The notes under the pieces are model-generated. The model was not told the DNA's origin. It did no database searches and saw nothing but the letters and a program-made list of their open reading frames with translations. The translations under genes were made by a program, and so were the position numbers. Shown here piece after piece: positions 30,555-39,616 of a stretch of 64,000 bases of DNA. The DNA lies in NCBI GenBank assembly GCA_902513955.1, contig CABXOW010000002.1, positions 41,044 through 105,043 of the forward strand, given 5' to 3'. This DNA is from an uncultured Pelagibacteraceae bacterium (lineage in GTDB: Bacteria > Pseudomonadota > Alphaproteobacteria > Pelagibacterales > Pelagibacteraceae). How positions within the stretch are numbered: position 1 is the first letter of the stretch; each line of letters begins with the position of its first letter.

Positions 30555-30740
30555 TAAGACCCCTCTTAATTAAATTTTAAAATCATATTGAACATACTTA
30601 TTAAAGCTACTGCAATAAAAAAATTTATTTTTTTTTATAAAGAAATTAAATAAATAATAAAGCTGTCAAGCATAAGTTAGTCAAAAATAAATATTTTTGA
30701 GTTGGAAAAACGGTAATATTTACTCATAAATTTAATTAAA

Positions 30741-31475
30741 TTACAAAATTTGACTTAAAAATAGCTTTGTTCTTTCACTTTTAGGATTTGCAAAAAATTC
30801 TTTGGTGTCAGCCTTTTCAACTATTCGTCCTTCATCCATAAATATCATGCTATCAGCTACTTCTTTTGCAAAGCCCATTTCATGAGTAACAACTATCATA
30901 GTCATACCTTCTTTTGCTAAATTAACCATTACATCAAGCACTTCTTTAATCATTTCTGGATCTAAAGCTGATGTTGGTTCATCAAATAACATGATTTTAG
31001 GTTCCATGCATAAAGCTCTAGCAATAGCTACCCTTTGTTGTTGTCCTCCAGAAAGTTGGCCTGGAAATTTTTGAGCTTGATCTAATATTTGAACTCTTTC
31101 TAGATGTTTAAGTGCTAATTCTTCCGCCTCTTTCTTCGGCATTTTTTTTACCCAAATAGGTGCTAGAGTACAATTATCAACAATTGATAAATGTGGAAAC
31201 AAGTTAAACTGTTGAAATACCATTCCAACTTCTGCTCTAATTTGTTCAATATTTTTTGTATCTTCTGTTAAAATATTACCATCTACAATTATATCACCTT
31301 GTTGATGTTCTTCTAATCTATTGATACATCTAATTAATGTAGATTTACCCGATCCAGAAGGTCCACAAACTACTATTTTTTCTTTTACTTTAACTTCAAG
31401 ATTAATATCTTTAAGTACCTGAAAATCATCAAACCACTTATTTACATTTTTAACTTTAATAATATTTTCAGACAT
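30741..31475 (-). CDS. aapP: General L-amino acid ABC transporter, ATP-binding protein
   Basis: ATPase that powers uptake by the AapJQMP system. The 244-residue protein has Walker [10 protein letters not shown] (about 38), the Q-loop [10 protein letters not shown], the signature [15 protein letters not shown] and Walker B IMLFDEP followed by SALDPEM, typical of polar-amino-acid ABC ATPases. It is the last gene of the cluster, starting 3 bp after aapM. Confidence 0.96.
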   Translation of the reverse strand: MSENIIKVKNVNKWFDDFQVLKDINLEVKVKEKIVVCGPSGSGKSTLIRCINRLEEHQQGDIIVDGNILTEDTKNIEQIRAEVGMVFQQFNLFPHLSIVDNCTLAPIWVKKMPKKEAEELALKHLERVQILDQAQKFPGQLSGGQQQRVAIARALCMEPKIMLFDEPTSALDPEMIKEVLDVMVNLAKEGMTMIVVTHEMGFAKEVADSMIFMDEGRIVEKADTKEFFANPKSERTKLFLSQIL

Positions 31476-31478
31476 AGT

Positions 31479-32918
31479 TTATCGATCAGTTTTATATTTT
31501 TGTTCCAGATTATAGCTATACTTACTCATTGCATAACAAATAATCCAGAAAATTATTCCAGCAAAGACATAGCCTTCCATTGCAAAACCCAACCATTTGG
31601 GATTTGTTTTGGCCATATTAAGCATACCCACTATTTCTAAAAGTCCAACTACAAAAATTAAAGGAGTATCTTTTACTAAAGCTATAAATGTATTGGCAAT
31701 TCCAGGTATTACTAATTTTAAAGCTTGAGGCAGAATTACAAATATATGCATTTTCCAATACCCTAAACCAATAGATTTTGCAGCTTCATATTGTCCTCGT
31801 GGTAATGCTTGCAGGCCACCTCTGATCACCTCAGCCACATAAGCTGCTTCAAACAAAGAAATAGCTATAATAACCATAACTAATTTATCAACAAACATAC
31901 CTTCTGGTAAAAATAATGGAAACATTACAGCAGACATAAATAAGACTGTAATTAGTGGAACACCTCTCCAAAATTCAATAAATCCTATCGAAAAGAATTT
32001 AACAACTGGTAGTGATGATCTTCTACCTAATGCTAGCATCATTCCAATTGGAAAACAAAAAATAAGACAAAAGAAAGAAACAATAAAAGTTAAAGAAAGT
32101 CCACCCCATGCGCCAGTTTCTACCCAATTAAAACCATTTACCTTACCAAGTTCAATTAATTCTTCATAAAATAAAAAATATTTCAAATAAATATAAATGG
32201 ATATTGGAACAATTAAAAAATAATAAAATTTAAATTTCTTAGGTACAAATAATCCTATTATTAAAGATAACACAGCAGCAATAATCCCATAAGAAAAATC
32301 AAAAAATATTGGTCCTCCAGAGATAAAGAAATAAATAAATAAAAATGATATAAATGGATATATTACAACATAATAAAGTGTAAGGTATTTTTTAAATTTT
32401 TCTTTTGCAAAAAAGCCAGCACAACCAAGGATTGCTAATGATATAAATGATAAATTTATTCTCCATTGTTCTTCATTAGGATACAAACCATAGGCAAATC
32501 TGTTTAACCATACTTTAACATATGTCCAACATGCACCCTCGCCTGTACATTCATCTTTAGTATTTCCTGAGAAGTTTGCATCGAAAATAAACCAACTCAA
32601 TATGAAGGGTGTTACTAAAATTATTAAAAATAAAATACATAAAGTTAAAAAACCATTTAGGTTATTATTATTTGAATTTTTATTTATAGTATCAATTATT
32701 TTTATTTCTGATTTTTCAGATCTAATCAAATATAATCCTAGGAGACCTGAGGAAAAATAAAAAATTAATTTCAAGCTAGATGGCAAAAATGACAATAGGT
32801 CTATATTGATAAAAGATTTTAAAAATAAAAAAATTAGAGATAAAAAAATTAAAAAAATACCGATATAAATACTAATTATATTTGTTTGTTTAAAATTAGT
32901 TAATTTCCTATTAATCAT
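31479..32918 (-). CDS. aapM: General L-amino acid ABC transporter, permease AapM
   Basis: One of two permeases of the Aap system. The 479-residue protein has about eight N-terminal hydrophobic segments before the HisM-type permease domain (about 265-475), which carries the EAA loop YEAAKSIGLGYWKMHIFVILPQA contacting the ATPase. AapM is normally about 380-400 residues; the N-terminal portion here is longer, with several additional spans. It overlaps the aapQ stop by one base and is followed by aapP. Confidence 0.93.
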   Translation of the reverse strand: MINRKLTNFKQTNIISIYIGIFLIFLSLIFLFLKSFINIDLLSFLPSSLKLIFYFSSGLLGLYLIRSEKSEIKIIDTINKNSNNNNLNGFLTLCILFLIILVTPFILSWFIFDANFSGNTKDECTGEGACWTYVKVWLNRFAYGLYPNEEQWRINLSFISLAILGCAGFFAKEKFKKYLTLYYVVIYPFISFLFIYFFISGGPIFFDFSYGIIAAVLSLIIGLFVPKKFKFYYFLIVPISIYIYLKYFLFYEELIELGKVNGFNWVETGAWGGLSLTFIVSFFCLIFCFPIGMMLALGRRSSLPVVKFFSIGFIEFWRGVPLITVLFMSAVMFPLFLPEGMFVDKLVMVIIAISLFEAAYVAEVIRGGLQALPRGQYEAAKSIGLGYWKMHIFVILPQALKLVIPGIANTFIALVKDTPLIFVVGLLEIVGMLNMAKTNPKWLGFAMEGYVFAGIIFWIICYAMSKYSYNLEQKYKTDR

Positions 32919-34054
32919 TATTTTTCCGTAAGTGAAAATTTCTTATTATAGTAATTCATAAAGATTGATATAGACAAACTTATTGATAAATATGTAAACA
33001 TTGTAATTGAAACAATTTCAATTGCTCTACCAGTTTGCATTAATGCAGTGCCAGCAAAAACTAGTACAACATCTGGATAAGCTATAGCAGCAGCTAAAGA
33101 CGAATTTTTTGTTAAATTTAGATATTGATTAGTTGTAGGTGGAATTATAATTCTTAACGCTTGAGGTAAAACTACCAGGTTTAATATTTGTTTTCTATTT
33201 AAACCTATGGATGCAGCAGCCTCTTTTTGTCCTTTATTTATACCCTCAATTCCAGCTCTAACATTTTCTGCTATAAAAGTTCCGGTGTATAAAGATAAGG
33301 CTAAAAAAAGAGATATAAATTCTGGTGGAATAGCTAAACCTCCAATAAAAGTACCTGAACTCTTTGATAATTGTTTATATACAGGATACTCAACTTCGAA
33401 AGTTGAAATACCAAATATTAAAGACAAAGAAGGAATTATAATTAATATTAAAATTGAAATATATACAATTGGATATTGTCTTCCTTCTTTTTCTTGAATT
33501 TTTTTTAAATAATTTTTAACAATAAAAACTAATAAAATTGCAAAAATTAATAGATATAAAAATATATTCAAATTTTGCCAAACTAAAGACGGTGTATAAA
33601 GTGATTTAATAGTAAGATAAAAGTTATTAAATCCCTCAGTTTCATGTGGTAATGGCAAAACTCTTAGAGCAGCATAATACCAAAAAAATAATTGCAACAG
33701 CAAAGGTAAATTTCTAAAAAATTCAACATAAAAACCTGCAAACCTATTAATTAGAAAATTTGGTGAAAGTCTAGCAATACCAAAAAACAATCCTAGAAAT
33801 GTTGCAAAAATTATTCCTGAGAAAGCTACTAATAAGGTATTTAATAAACCAACTAAATATGCTCTAGCATATGTAGACTCTCTACTGTATTCGATCAAAC
33901 TAAACTGAATATCGAAGGAAGCTGCTCTTTTTAAAAAACTATACCCAAATTCCATGCCCCTATTCGACATGTTAACATTTGCATTAAAAGTAAAAAAACC
34001 TATTATTAAAAAAATAAGTATCAAGGTTAATAATTGAGGAATAATTTTTTTCAT
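32918..34054 (-). CDS. aapQ: General L-amino acid ABC transporter, permease AapQ
   Basis: The second permease of the Aap system. The 378-residue protein has an N-terminal span, the conserved GLLNTLLVAFSGIIFATFLG start of the permease domain, the FFRNLPLLLQLFFWYY segment and the EAA loop EAAASIGLNRKQILNLVVLPQA. Length is usual for AapQ. It begins 27 bp downstream of a terminator hairpin after aapJ, so its expression should depend on read-through. Confidence 0.94.
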   Translation of the reverse strand: MKKIIPQLLTLILIFLIIGFFTFNANVNMSNRGMEFGYSFLKRAASFDIQFSLIEYSRESTYARAYLVGLLNTLLVAFSGIIFATFLGLFFGIARLSPNFLINRFAGFYVEFFRNLPLLLQLFFWYYAALRVLPLPHETEGFNNFYLTIKSLYTPSLVWQNLNIFLYLLIFAILLVFIVKNYLKKIQEKEGRQYPIVYISILILIIIPSLSLIFGISTFEVEYPVYKQLSKSSGTFIGGLAIPPEFISLFLALSLYTGTFIAENVRAGIEGINKGQKEAAASIGLNRKQILNLVVLPQALRIIIPPTTNQYLNLTKNSSLAAAIAYPDVVLVFAGTALMQTGRAIEIVSITMFTYLSISLSISIFMNYYNKKFSLTEK

Positions 34055-34080
34055 TTCAAAAATTCATATTATATATAAAA

Positions 34081-34108
34081 AAAAGGGCTAGATAAATCCA
34101 GCCCTTTT
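34081..34108 (-). terminator. Intrinsic terminator between aapJ and aapQ
   Basis: On the minus strand a 9 bp stem AAAAGGGCT/AGCCCTTTT with a 10-base loop is followed by a run of eight U residues. It lies 22 bases after the aapJ stop codon and before aapQ. This fits partial termination that makes more binding protein than permease, a common device in ABC operons. Confidence 0.85.
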
Positions 34109-34129
34109 TAAAAGTTTAATAAGATAGTA

Positions 34130-35173
34130 TTATCTTAAAGGTGGAACATATAAAATACCACCATTAGTCCACAACGCATTTGGACCTCTAGATCCAGGTA
34201 AAATTCCTGTATCTTGGATATTTCTTTTGTAGCTCTCACCGTAGTTTCCAACTTGTTTGATAATTCTTAAAGACCAGTCATTATCTAAACCAAGTTTTTC
34301 ACCCATACCACCTTCTACACCAACTATTTTTAAAACTGTTGGATTTTTTGAAGTTTTCATCATGTCAGCATTTGCAGAAGTAACACCGTATTCTTCAGCT
34401 TCAATCATAACATTTAATGACCATCTAACTATATCTTCCCAAACAGAGTCACCTTGACGAACAACTGGTCCTAGAGGCTCTTTAGAAATTGTATCTGGCA
34501 AGATAATGTGGTCATCTGGATTTGCTAAAACTGTTCTTTGAGCTGCAAGACCAGATTTATCTGTAGTGTAAGCATCACATCTACCAGCACCATATGTATC
34601 TCTAGCTTCATCAGCTTTTTCAAAGCCAACTAACTTATATTCCAAGCCTTTAGAGGCCATAAAGTCAGCTAAGTTTAACTCAGTGGTAGTACCAATATTT
34701 GTACAAACAGCCATACCTGATTTAAAATCAGCAGTTGATTTCATGCCTGAATCTTTTCTAACCATAAAACCTTGACCATCATAAAAGTTCACTCCTACAA
34801 ATGTAAGATTTAAATCTGCATCTCTAGTAAGTGTCCAAGTAGTGTTTCTTGATAAAACGTCAACTTGTCCAGCATTAAGAGCAGTGAATCTTTCCTTTGC
34901 ACTTAGTCCAGTAAATTTAACTTTATTAGAATCTCCAAGCACAGCTGCAGCTACTGCTCTACATACATCAACATCCATACCTTCCCAGTTTCCAGCCGCA
35001 TCTACGTTTGAAAATCCAGCAAGACCTTGTGAAACTCCACACATCACAAAACCTTTTTTAATGGTATTTTTTAATGTTTTAGACTTCTTCGCAGCCATAG
35101 TCTCTGTTGTAAAAGTAAACAACACAGCAACCATAGCGACTAAAGAAGTTAATTGTTTTAAGTATTTAAACAT
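34130..35173 (-). CDS. aapJ: General L-amino acid ABC transporter, periplasmic binding protein
   Basis: Periplasmic solute-binding protein that captures L-amino acids for AapQMP. The 347-residue precursor has a signal peptide (about 1-27, cut near TMAA-KK) and the family core GFVMCGVSQGLAGFSNVDAAG (about 43), WEGMDVDVCRAVAAAVLGD, and the C-terminal RGPNALWTNGGILYVPPLR. Length is normal. A terminator hairpin follows, and two palindromes precede the start codon. Confidence 0.96.
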   Translation of the reverse strand: MFKYLKQLTSLVAMVAVLFTFTTETMAAKKSKTLKNTIKKGFVMCGVSQGLAGFSNVDAAGNWEGMDVDVCRAVAAAVLGDSNKVKFTGLSAKERFTALNAGQVDVLSRNTTWTLTRDADLNLTFVGVNFYDGQGFMVRKDSGMKSTADFKSGMAVCTNIGTTTELNLADFMASKGLEYKLVGFEKADEARDTYGAGRCDAYTTDKSGLAAQRTVLANPDDHIILPDTISKEPLGPVVRQGDSVWEDIVRWSLNVMIEAEEYGVTSANADMMKTSKNPTVLKIVGVEGGMGEKLGLDNDWSLRIIKQVGNYGESYKRNIQDTGILPGSRGPNALWTNGGILYVPPLR

Positions 35174-35194
35174 TATTCTTCCTTTTAGTTATTT

Positions 35195-35212
35195 TTATTT
35201 GTTAACAAATAA
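35195..35212. promoter_or_regulatory. 18 bp perfect palindrome upstream of aapJ
   Basis: TTATTTGTTAACAAATAA lies 22 bp before the aapJ start codon, in the place of an operator or the base of a leader hairpin. No bound factor can be named from the sequence. Confidence 0.55.
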
Positions 35213-35231
35213 TTCAAAATAAATTTGAATT
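35211..35231. promoter_or_regulatory. Inverted repeat AATTCAAA-N5-TTTGAATT upstream of aapJ
   Basis: Perfect 8 bp arms (35211-35218 and 35224-35231) with 5 bp spacing, overlapping the end of the preceding palindrome by two bases. Together they form a dense dyad region ending about 58 bp before the aapJ start. It may be an operator for nitrogen or amino-acid control; this is inference. Confidence 0.45.
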
Positions 35232-35343
35232 AGAGAGATCTTCTATCATTATCTAAATACGATCAAAGGAAAATTGATCAATTTGAATATACTTTTAACT
35301 ACATCTTGTGTGTTTAAATTTAAAATGAATATATATTGATAAA

Positions 35344-35420
35344 TGGCGCGCCCTGCACGACTCGAACGTGCGACCCTCGGTTTAGAAAACCGATGCTCTA
35401 TCCAGCTGAGCTAAGGGCGC
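35344..35420 (-). tRNA. tRNA-Arg (TCT)
   Basis: Acceptor stem GCGCCCT pairs with AGGGCGC, then G and encoded CCA. The anticodon loop TTTCTAA gives TCT, reading AGA/AGG. The T arm GTTCGAGTC is standard. AGA is the dominant arginine codon in this AT-rich window, so this is a heavily used tRNA. It lies between trkH and aapJ on the same strand. Confidence 0.97.
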
Positions 35421-35454
35421 AATAATTAATTACAAATACATATATAATACTTAA

Positions 35455-36861
35455 TTAGTATTTAAAAAGAAATTTTTTAGCTATTAAAAGTAAAGATAAA
35501 AGCTCAACTCTACCTATAATCATAAAAAAAATCAGAAAATATTTAGTTAGAAAATGCAAGTTACTAAAGTTAAAATCACTTAAACCATAAGCAGAAGAAT
35601 TTACAGTATTCATTAACGTCAGAACTGCTAATTTAAATGAACTTTCAAAGTTGATATCACTTAAGGTTAATAATGAAGTCAAAACAAATAATGAAATAAT
35701 AAATATTACAATTGTTAAGAAATATTTATTAATTTCTTTGAAATCAAAATTTATTTTAGAGAATATCAATTTATTCATAAAAACATTCTTTGGCTTACTA
35801 AATGATAAAATTTGATTTAAAGAATATTTTGTTAATGAGTATATTTTTAAAAATCTTAATCCAGAGCTAGTAGAAAAAAAAGATCCTCCAATTATTACTA
35901 AAATAAGATAAATAAAACTCAATTTTGAATGGTCAAATTCTAATGAAATTCCTATATTTGATATACTACTTACCAAAGATAAAAAACTATAAGTAAAATT
36001 GTTGTCAAAACTAAAAAAAGTAAAAAAAATAGTTACAGTAAATAAAAAATATAAAAATAAATGAATATCTTCATAAAAAAAATTTAGATTCTTATTCCTT
36101 AAAAAAATTAAATTATAAATAAAGAAAATACTAAAAAAAGAAACAAGCATTAATAATGAAAAAATTACTATTTGAGATTGATTAATTAAAATAGATGAAA
36201 GATCATTGGTGGGTAAAAAACCACCTGATGAAATTATAGTCATTGATAAATTTAATGAATTGAAAGATCTGATATCAAAAATATTTAAGATAAAAAAAAT
36301 TGAAACTGTTATTCCAGAATATAATATAAAAATTTTAACAGTTTGTTTTAATACCTCGGAACTGTTAAAAGATAAAAAGTTCGTAAGTGATTTCTTTAAA
36401 CTGTCATCATAAATATCTATTAAAAAAATTATTGAGAATAAGAAATATAAACCACCGATCCATTGAATTGAAGATCTCCATAATATCAAACCTTGATCAA
36501 TATGCTTTATATTATCAAAAATTGTAAATCCTGTAGAGGTAAATCCAGAAACAGACTCAAAAATAGAATTTAAAAAAGTAAAATTATAAATACTGAAATA
36601 AAATGGTAGTGCCAAAATAATAGGAATTAAAACATATCCTAACAATACAGTTAAAATTTTTTCAAATATAGATGGCTTTGTATTAACCTCTTTAATTTTA
36701 TAGAATAATAAAGCAATTATTAACGAAGAAAATAAGCTAAAATAATATGTGTTAAGATTTAGATATAAATTGAAATAATAAGAATATATTACATTAAGAA
36801 AAGAAAAGACTGATATTAATATAAAAAAGAAACTTAGATATTTTACTCTAAATAGAGACAT
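35455..36861 (-). CDS. trkH: Trk-type potassium uptake protein TrkH
   Basis: Integral membrane subunit of the Trk potassium importer. The 468-residue protein has about ten helices arranged as four pore units; the selectivity-filter loops read TSTGFT (about 110), SSGGFL (about 212), SNIGIS (about 301) and NSSAYGLS (about 428). Loop four departs from the usual TVGLS but keeps a glycine. Length matches TrkH. It follows trkA by 6 bp; the two products form one system. Phe/Leu/Ser/Ile-rich composition reflects the AT bias. Confidence 0.92.
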   Translation of the reverse strand: MSLFRVKYLSFFFILISVFSFLNVIYSYYFNLYLNLNTYYFSLFSSLIIALLFYKIKEVNTKPSIFEKILTVLLGYVLIPIILALPFYFSIYNFTFLNSIFESVSGFTSTGFTIFDNIKHIDQGLILWRSSIQWIGGLYFLFSIIFLIDIYDDSLKKSLTNFLSFNSSEVLKQTVKIFILYSGITVSIFFILNIFDIRSFNSLNLSMTIISSGGFLPTNDLSSILINQSQIVIFSLLMLVSFFSIFFIYNLIFLRNKNLNFFYEDIHLFLYFLFTVTIFFTFFSFDNNFTYSFLSLVSSISNIGISLEFDHSKLSFIYLILVIIGGSFFSTSSGLRFLKIYSLTKYSLNQILSFSKPKNVFMNKLIFSKINFDFKEINKYFLTIVIFIISLFVLTSLLTLSDINFESSFKLAVLTLMNTVNSSAYGLSDFNFSNLHFLTKYFLIFFMIIGRVELLSLLLIAKKFLFKY

Positions 36862-36867
36862 TTATAT

Positions 36868-38259
36868 TTATATAGAACTTATTCTAAATATGTTTTCGAC
36901 CACTGAAATTGAGTCTTTTTTGGCCAAAAAAACAACTCTATCATCTTTTTGAAATACAAAATTTGATCTTGGAATTACAACTTTGTCATCACGTAAAACT
37001 GCACCTATTCTTATTTCTTCAGGTAAATTTGAATTTTTTAACTCTTTATTAATTAATTCTGAGGTCTCAATAATTTCAGCTTCAATAACTTCATATTCCC
37101 CATTTAAAATTGTATAAGCTGTTTCAATAGTTCCTTTGTGGATATGTTTTAAAATACTTGAAACAGTATTCATTCTTGGATCAATCAAATCATCTATTTT
37201 TAGAGAATTTTGTAATAATGAATAATTTGACTTATTAATTAAAGCCATTGTTCTTTTATCATCAATTTTTTTATCATCTTTTGCAAATTTTTCTACAAGA
37301 ACACTTACCATTAAATTATCTTCATCATCATTAGTAAGAGCTAACACGGTTTCTGCTTCTTCTAAATTTGCTTCTATCAAAACTTCCTCATCGAGACCAT
37401 CTCCGTTAATAATAATCGTATTATTAAGTTCGTTTGCTAAAAATTCAGATCGATCTTTATCTTTTTCAACTATCTTAACTCTTGCCGCATCTAAACTTAC
37501 CTCTAGATTTTTTGCAAGATTAAATCCAATATTACCCCCACCTACAATTAATATTTTTTTAGATACTTTTTCATTATGTCCAAACGCTTCTAATGTTTGA
37601 GACATTTGTGAAGAATTTATAATGACATAAATTTTATCATCTTTTTGAACATCGTCATTTTTTTTTGGAATTAAAAATTTATCACCTCTAATTATACCAA
37701 TTATATTCGCATCAAGATTTGGATGTTTTTTTGTTAGTTCATTAAGCTTAATATTAATTAGATTACAATTTTCATTAATTAAAATTTCTAATAACCTAAT
37801 TCTATTATTCGCAAAAGGAACACTGTCTAAAGCACCGGGTGCTTCTAATTTTCTTTGAATCGATTTAGCTATTTCTAACTCCGGAGAAATAATTACATCA
37901 ATTGGTAAATTATCTTTATTATATAACTTTTTAAATTTAAGATCTAAATAATTTTGTGATCTTATTCTTGCTATTTTTTTTGGTATTTTAAATGCTGTAT
38001 AAGCGATTTGACATATAAGCATATTAATTTCATCATTTCTGGTAACTGCAATAATCATGTCTGTTTCTGATGCATTAGCTTTTTCAAGAATAGATGGATA
38101 TGTAGCTTTACCAACAATTGCTTTAACATCTAATGTGTCATCTATCTTTTGAATATCTTCACTAGATTGATCTATAACAGTTATAGAGTGACCTTGTTCA
38201 CTTAGTTGTTTAGCTATAGTGAAACCTACTCTACCAGCTCCACAAATAATTATATTCAT
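36868..38259 (-). CDS. trkA: Trk potassium transport regulatory protein TrkA
   Basis: Cytosolic NAD(H)- and nucleotide-binding gating ring of the Trk system. The 463-residue protein is duplicated: two RCK_N Rossmann domains (GAGRVGFTIAKQL at 6, and GGGNIGFNLAKNL at about 241) each followed by a TrkA_C domain. Length is normal. In alphaproteobacteria trkA typically follows ntrY-ntrX, as here (one base from ntrX), and here trkH follows as well. Confidence 0.96.
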   Translation of the reverse strand: MNIIICGAGRVGFTIAKQLSEQGHSITVIDQSSEDIQKIDDTLDVKAIVGKATYPSILEKANASETDMIIAVTRNDEINMLICQIAYTAFKIPKKIARIRSQNYLDLKFKKLYNKDNLPIDVIISPELEIAKSIQRKLEAPGALDSVPFANNRIRLLEILINENCNLINIKLNELTKKHPNLDANIIGIIRGDKFLIPKKNDDVQKDDKIYVIINSSQMSQTLEAFGHNEKVSKKILIVGGGNIGFNLAKNLEVSLDAARVKIVEKDKDRSEFLANELNNTIIINGDGLDEEVLIEANLEEAETVLALTNDDEDNLMVSVLVEKFAKDDKKIDDKRTMALINKSNYSLLQNSLKIDDLIDPRMNTVSSILKHIHKGTIETAYTILNGEYEVIEAEIIETSELINKELKNSNLPEEIRIGAVLRDDKVVIPRSNFVFQKDDRVVFLAKKDSISVVENIFRISSI

Positions 38260-38260
38260 T

Positions 38261-39616
38261 TTAATTAAATTCTTTAATTCCTAAGCCTTTTAATTTTCTG
38301 TGTAGAGCACTTCTTTCCATGCCCACAAAGTTTGCTGTTTTTGAAATATTGCCATTAAATTTTTTTAATTGGATAGTTAAATACTCTTTTTCAAACTTTT
38401 CTCTAGCTTCTTTTAATGGCACAGATAGGCTATTTTCTTCAATTTGATCATTAAAATTATCAATTTTTAGTGACTCTTTAATGATATTTGAAATTTTATC
38501 TTTTGTGTTTGGTTGTAAGATGGCAATTCTCTCAATTAAATTTCTTAATTCTCTGACATTTCCTTTCCAATTATGATTTAAAATATAACTATTGTTCTCA
38601 TCAATTTCTAATTCTTTGATACTATAATTTTTTGATATATTTTTTGAGAAATATTTAATCAATAAAGGAATATCAGAAATTCTTTGACTTAAAGGTTCTA
38701 TATTAATTTCAAATACATTTATTCTATGAAACAAGTCTTCTCTAAAGTTTCCTATTTGAATTTCTTTTTTTAAGTCTTTGCTTGATGAGCAAATCAATCT
38801 AACATTTACACTTACATCGTTATTGCCATTAACTCTCTTAAACTTTTGATCAGTTAATACTCTTAAAATTTTTGACTGAATATCTAATGGTATTTCGGAA
38901 ATTTGATCAATAAGTAAAGTGCCTTTGTTTGCTTTCTCTAACGCTCCATATGATATTGATCCATTTTCTTTTTCTTCACCAAATAACTCTAATTCATATT
39001 TATTTGAGTCTAATAATGCCCCATTTAATACAATAAATGGATTTTTATTTCTTTCAGAGTTTTTGTGTATTTTTCTAGCTACTAATTCTTTACCTGATCC
39101 TGATGGACCACATATGAAAACTCGACTTTCTGTTAAAGAAATTTTTTTAATTTGGTCAATTATGTTAATTGTATTTTTACTATCTCCAATTAAATCATAA
39201 GATGAAAATAGTTTACTTTCGTATTCTTTATTTTGTTTTTTAAGATTATGATTTTCAACAGCACGACTTACAAAGTTTAATAATCTTTCTTGATCAAACG
39301 GTTTTTCAATAAATTCAAAAGCACCATGATGTAAAGATTTTATAGCCATTTCAATATTTGCATGACCAGAAATTATAATTACAGGAACATCTTTATTCTT
39401 AGTTTTGATATGGGACAAGAGTTCAATTCCATCGTTATCACCTTTATCTAGTTTTACATCAAGTATAGCAACATCAGGTAATTTCTTATCTATCTCTGCT
39501 AGAGCTTGATTATAATTAGCAGCAATTCTTGTTTTATAGCCAGCGTCTATAATTAGCTCATTAATAATATTTCTAATATCTGCATTATCATCAACTATTA
39601 AAATTTCAGCACTCAT
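38261..39616 (-). CDS. ntrX: Response regulator NtrX, lacking GAFTGA and Walker B Glu
   Basis: Response regulator of the NtrYX pair. The 451-residue protein has a receiver domain (Asp9, Asp10 and phosphoacceptor Asp53, Lys105), an AAA+ domain with Walker A GPSGSGKE (170-177) and FREDLFHRI (291-299), and a C-terminal Fis-type HTH ending ISKTANFVGMERSALHRKL. The loop that normally carries GAFTGA (about 217-226) reads NGSISYGALE, so contact with sigma-54 is unlikely; alphaproteobacterial NtrX commonly lacks this motif. The Walker B is LLIDQIS: the usual catalytic Glu is Gln238. It overlaps the ntrY 3' part by one base. Confidence 0.93.
   Translation of the reverse strand: MSAEILIVDDNADIRNIINELIIDAGYKTRIAANYNQALAEIDKKLPDVAILDVKLDKGDNDGIELLSHIKTKNKDVPVIIISGHANIEMAIKSLHHGAFEFIEKPFDQERLLNFVSRAVENHNLKKQNKEYESKLFSSYDLIGDSKNTINIIDQIKKISLTESRVFICGPSGSGKELVARKIHKNSERNKNPFIVLNGALLDSNKYELELFGEEKENGSISYGALEKANKGTLLIDQISEIPLDIQSKILRVLTDQKFKRVNGNNDVSVNVRLICSSSKDLKKEIQIGNFREDLFHRINVFEINIEPLSQRISDIPLLIKYFSKNISKNYSIKELEIDENNSYILNHNWKGNVRELRNLIERIAILQPNTKDKISNIIKESLKIDNFNDQIEENSLSVPLKEAREKFEKEYLTIQLKKFNGNISKTANFVGMERSALHRKLKGLGIKEFN

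Noticed and set aside
30600..30740. Weak dyad CAAAAATA/AATATTTTTG between aapP and the HTH gene as a terminator.
   Set aside because: The stem is entirely A/T with no U run on the right side; likely base-composition noise.
34842..35222. A 126-codon ORF opposite the aapJ 5' end.
   Set aside because: Antisense to a full-length aapJ and running across its promoter dyads; no recognisable domain.
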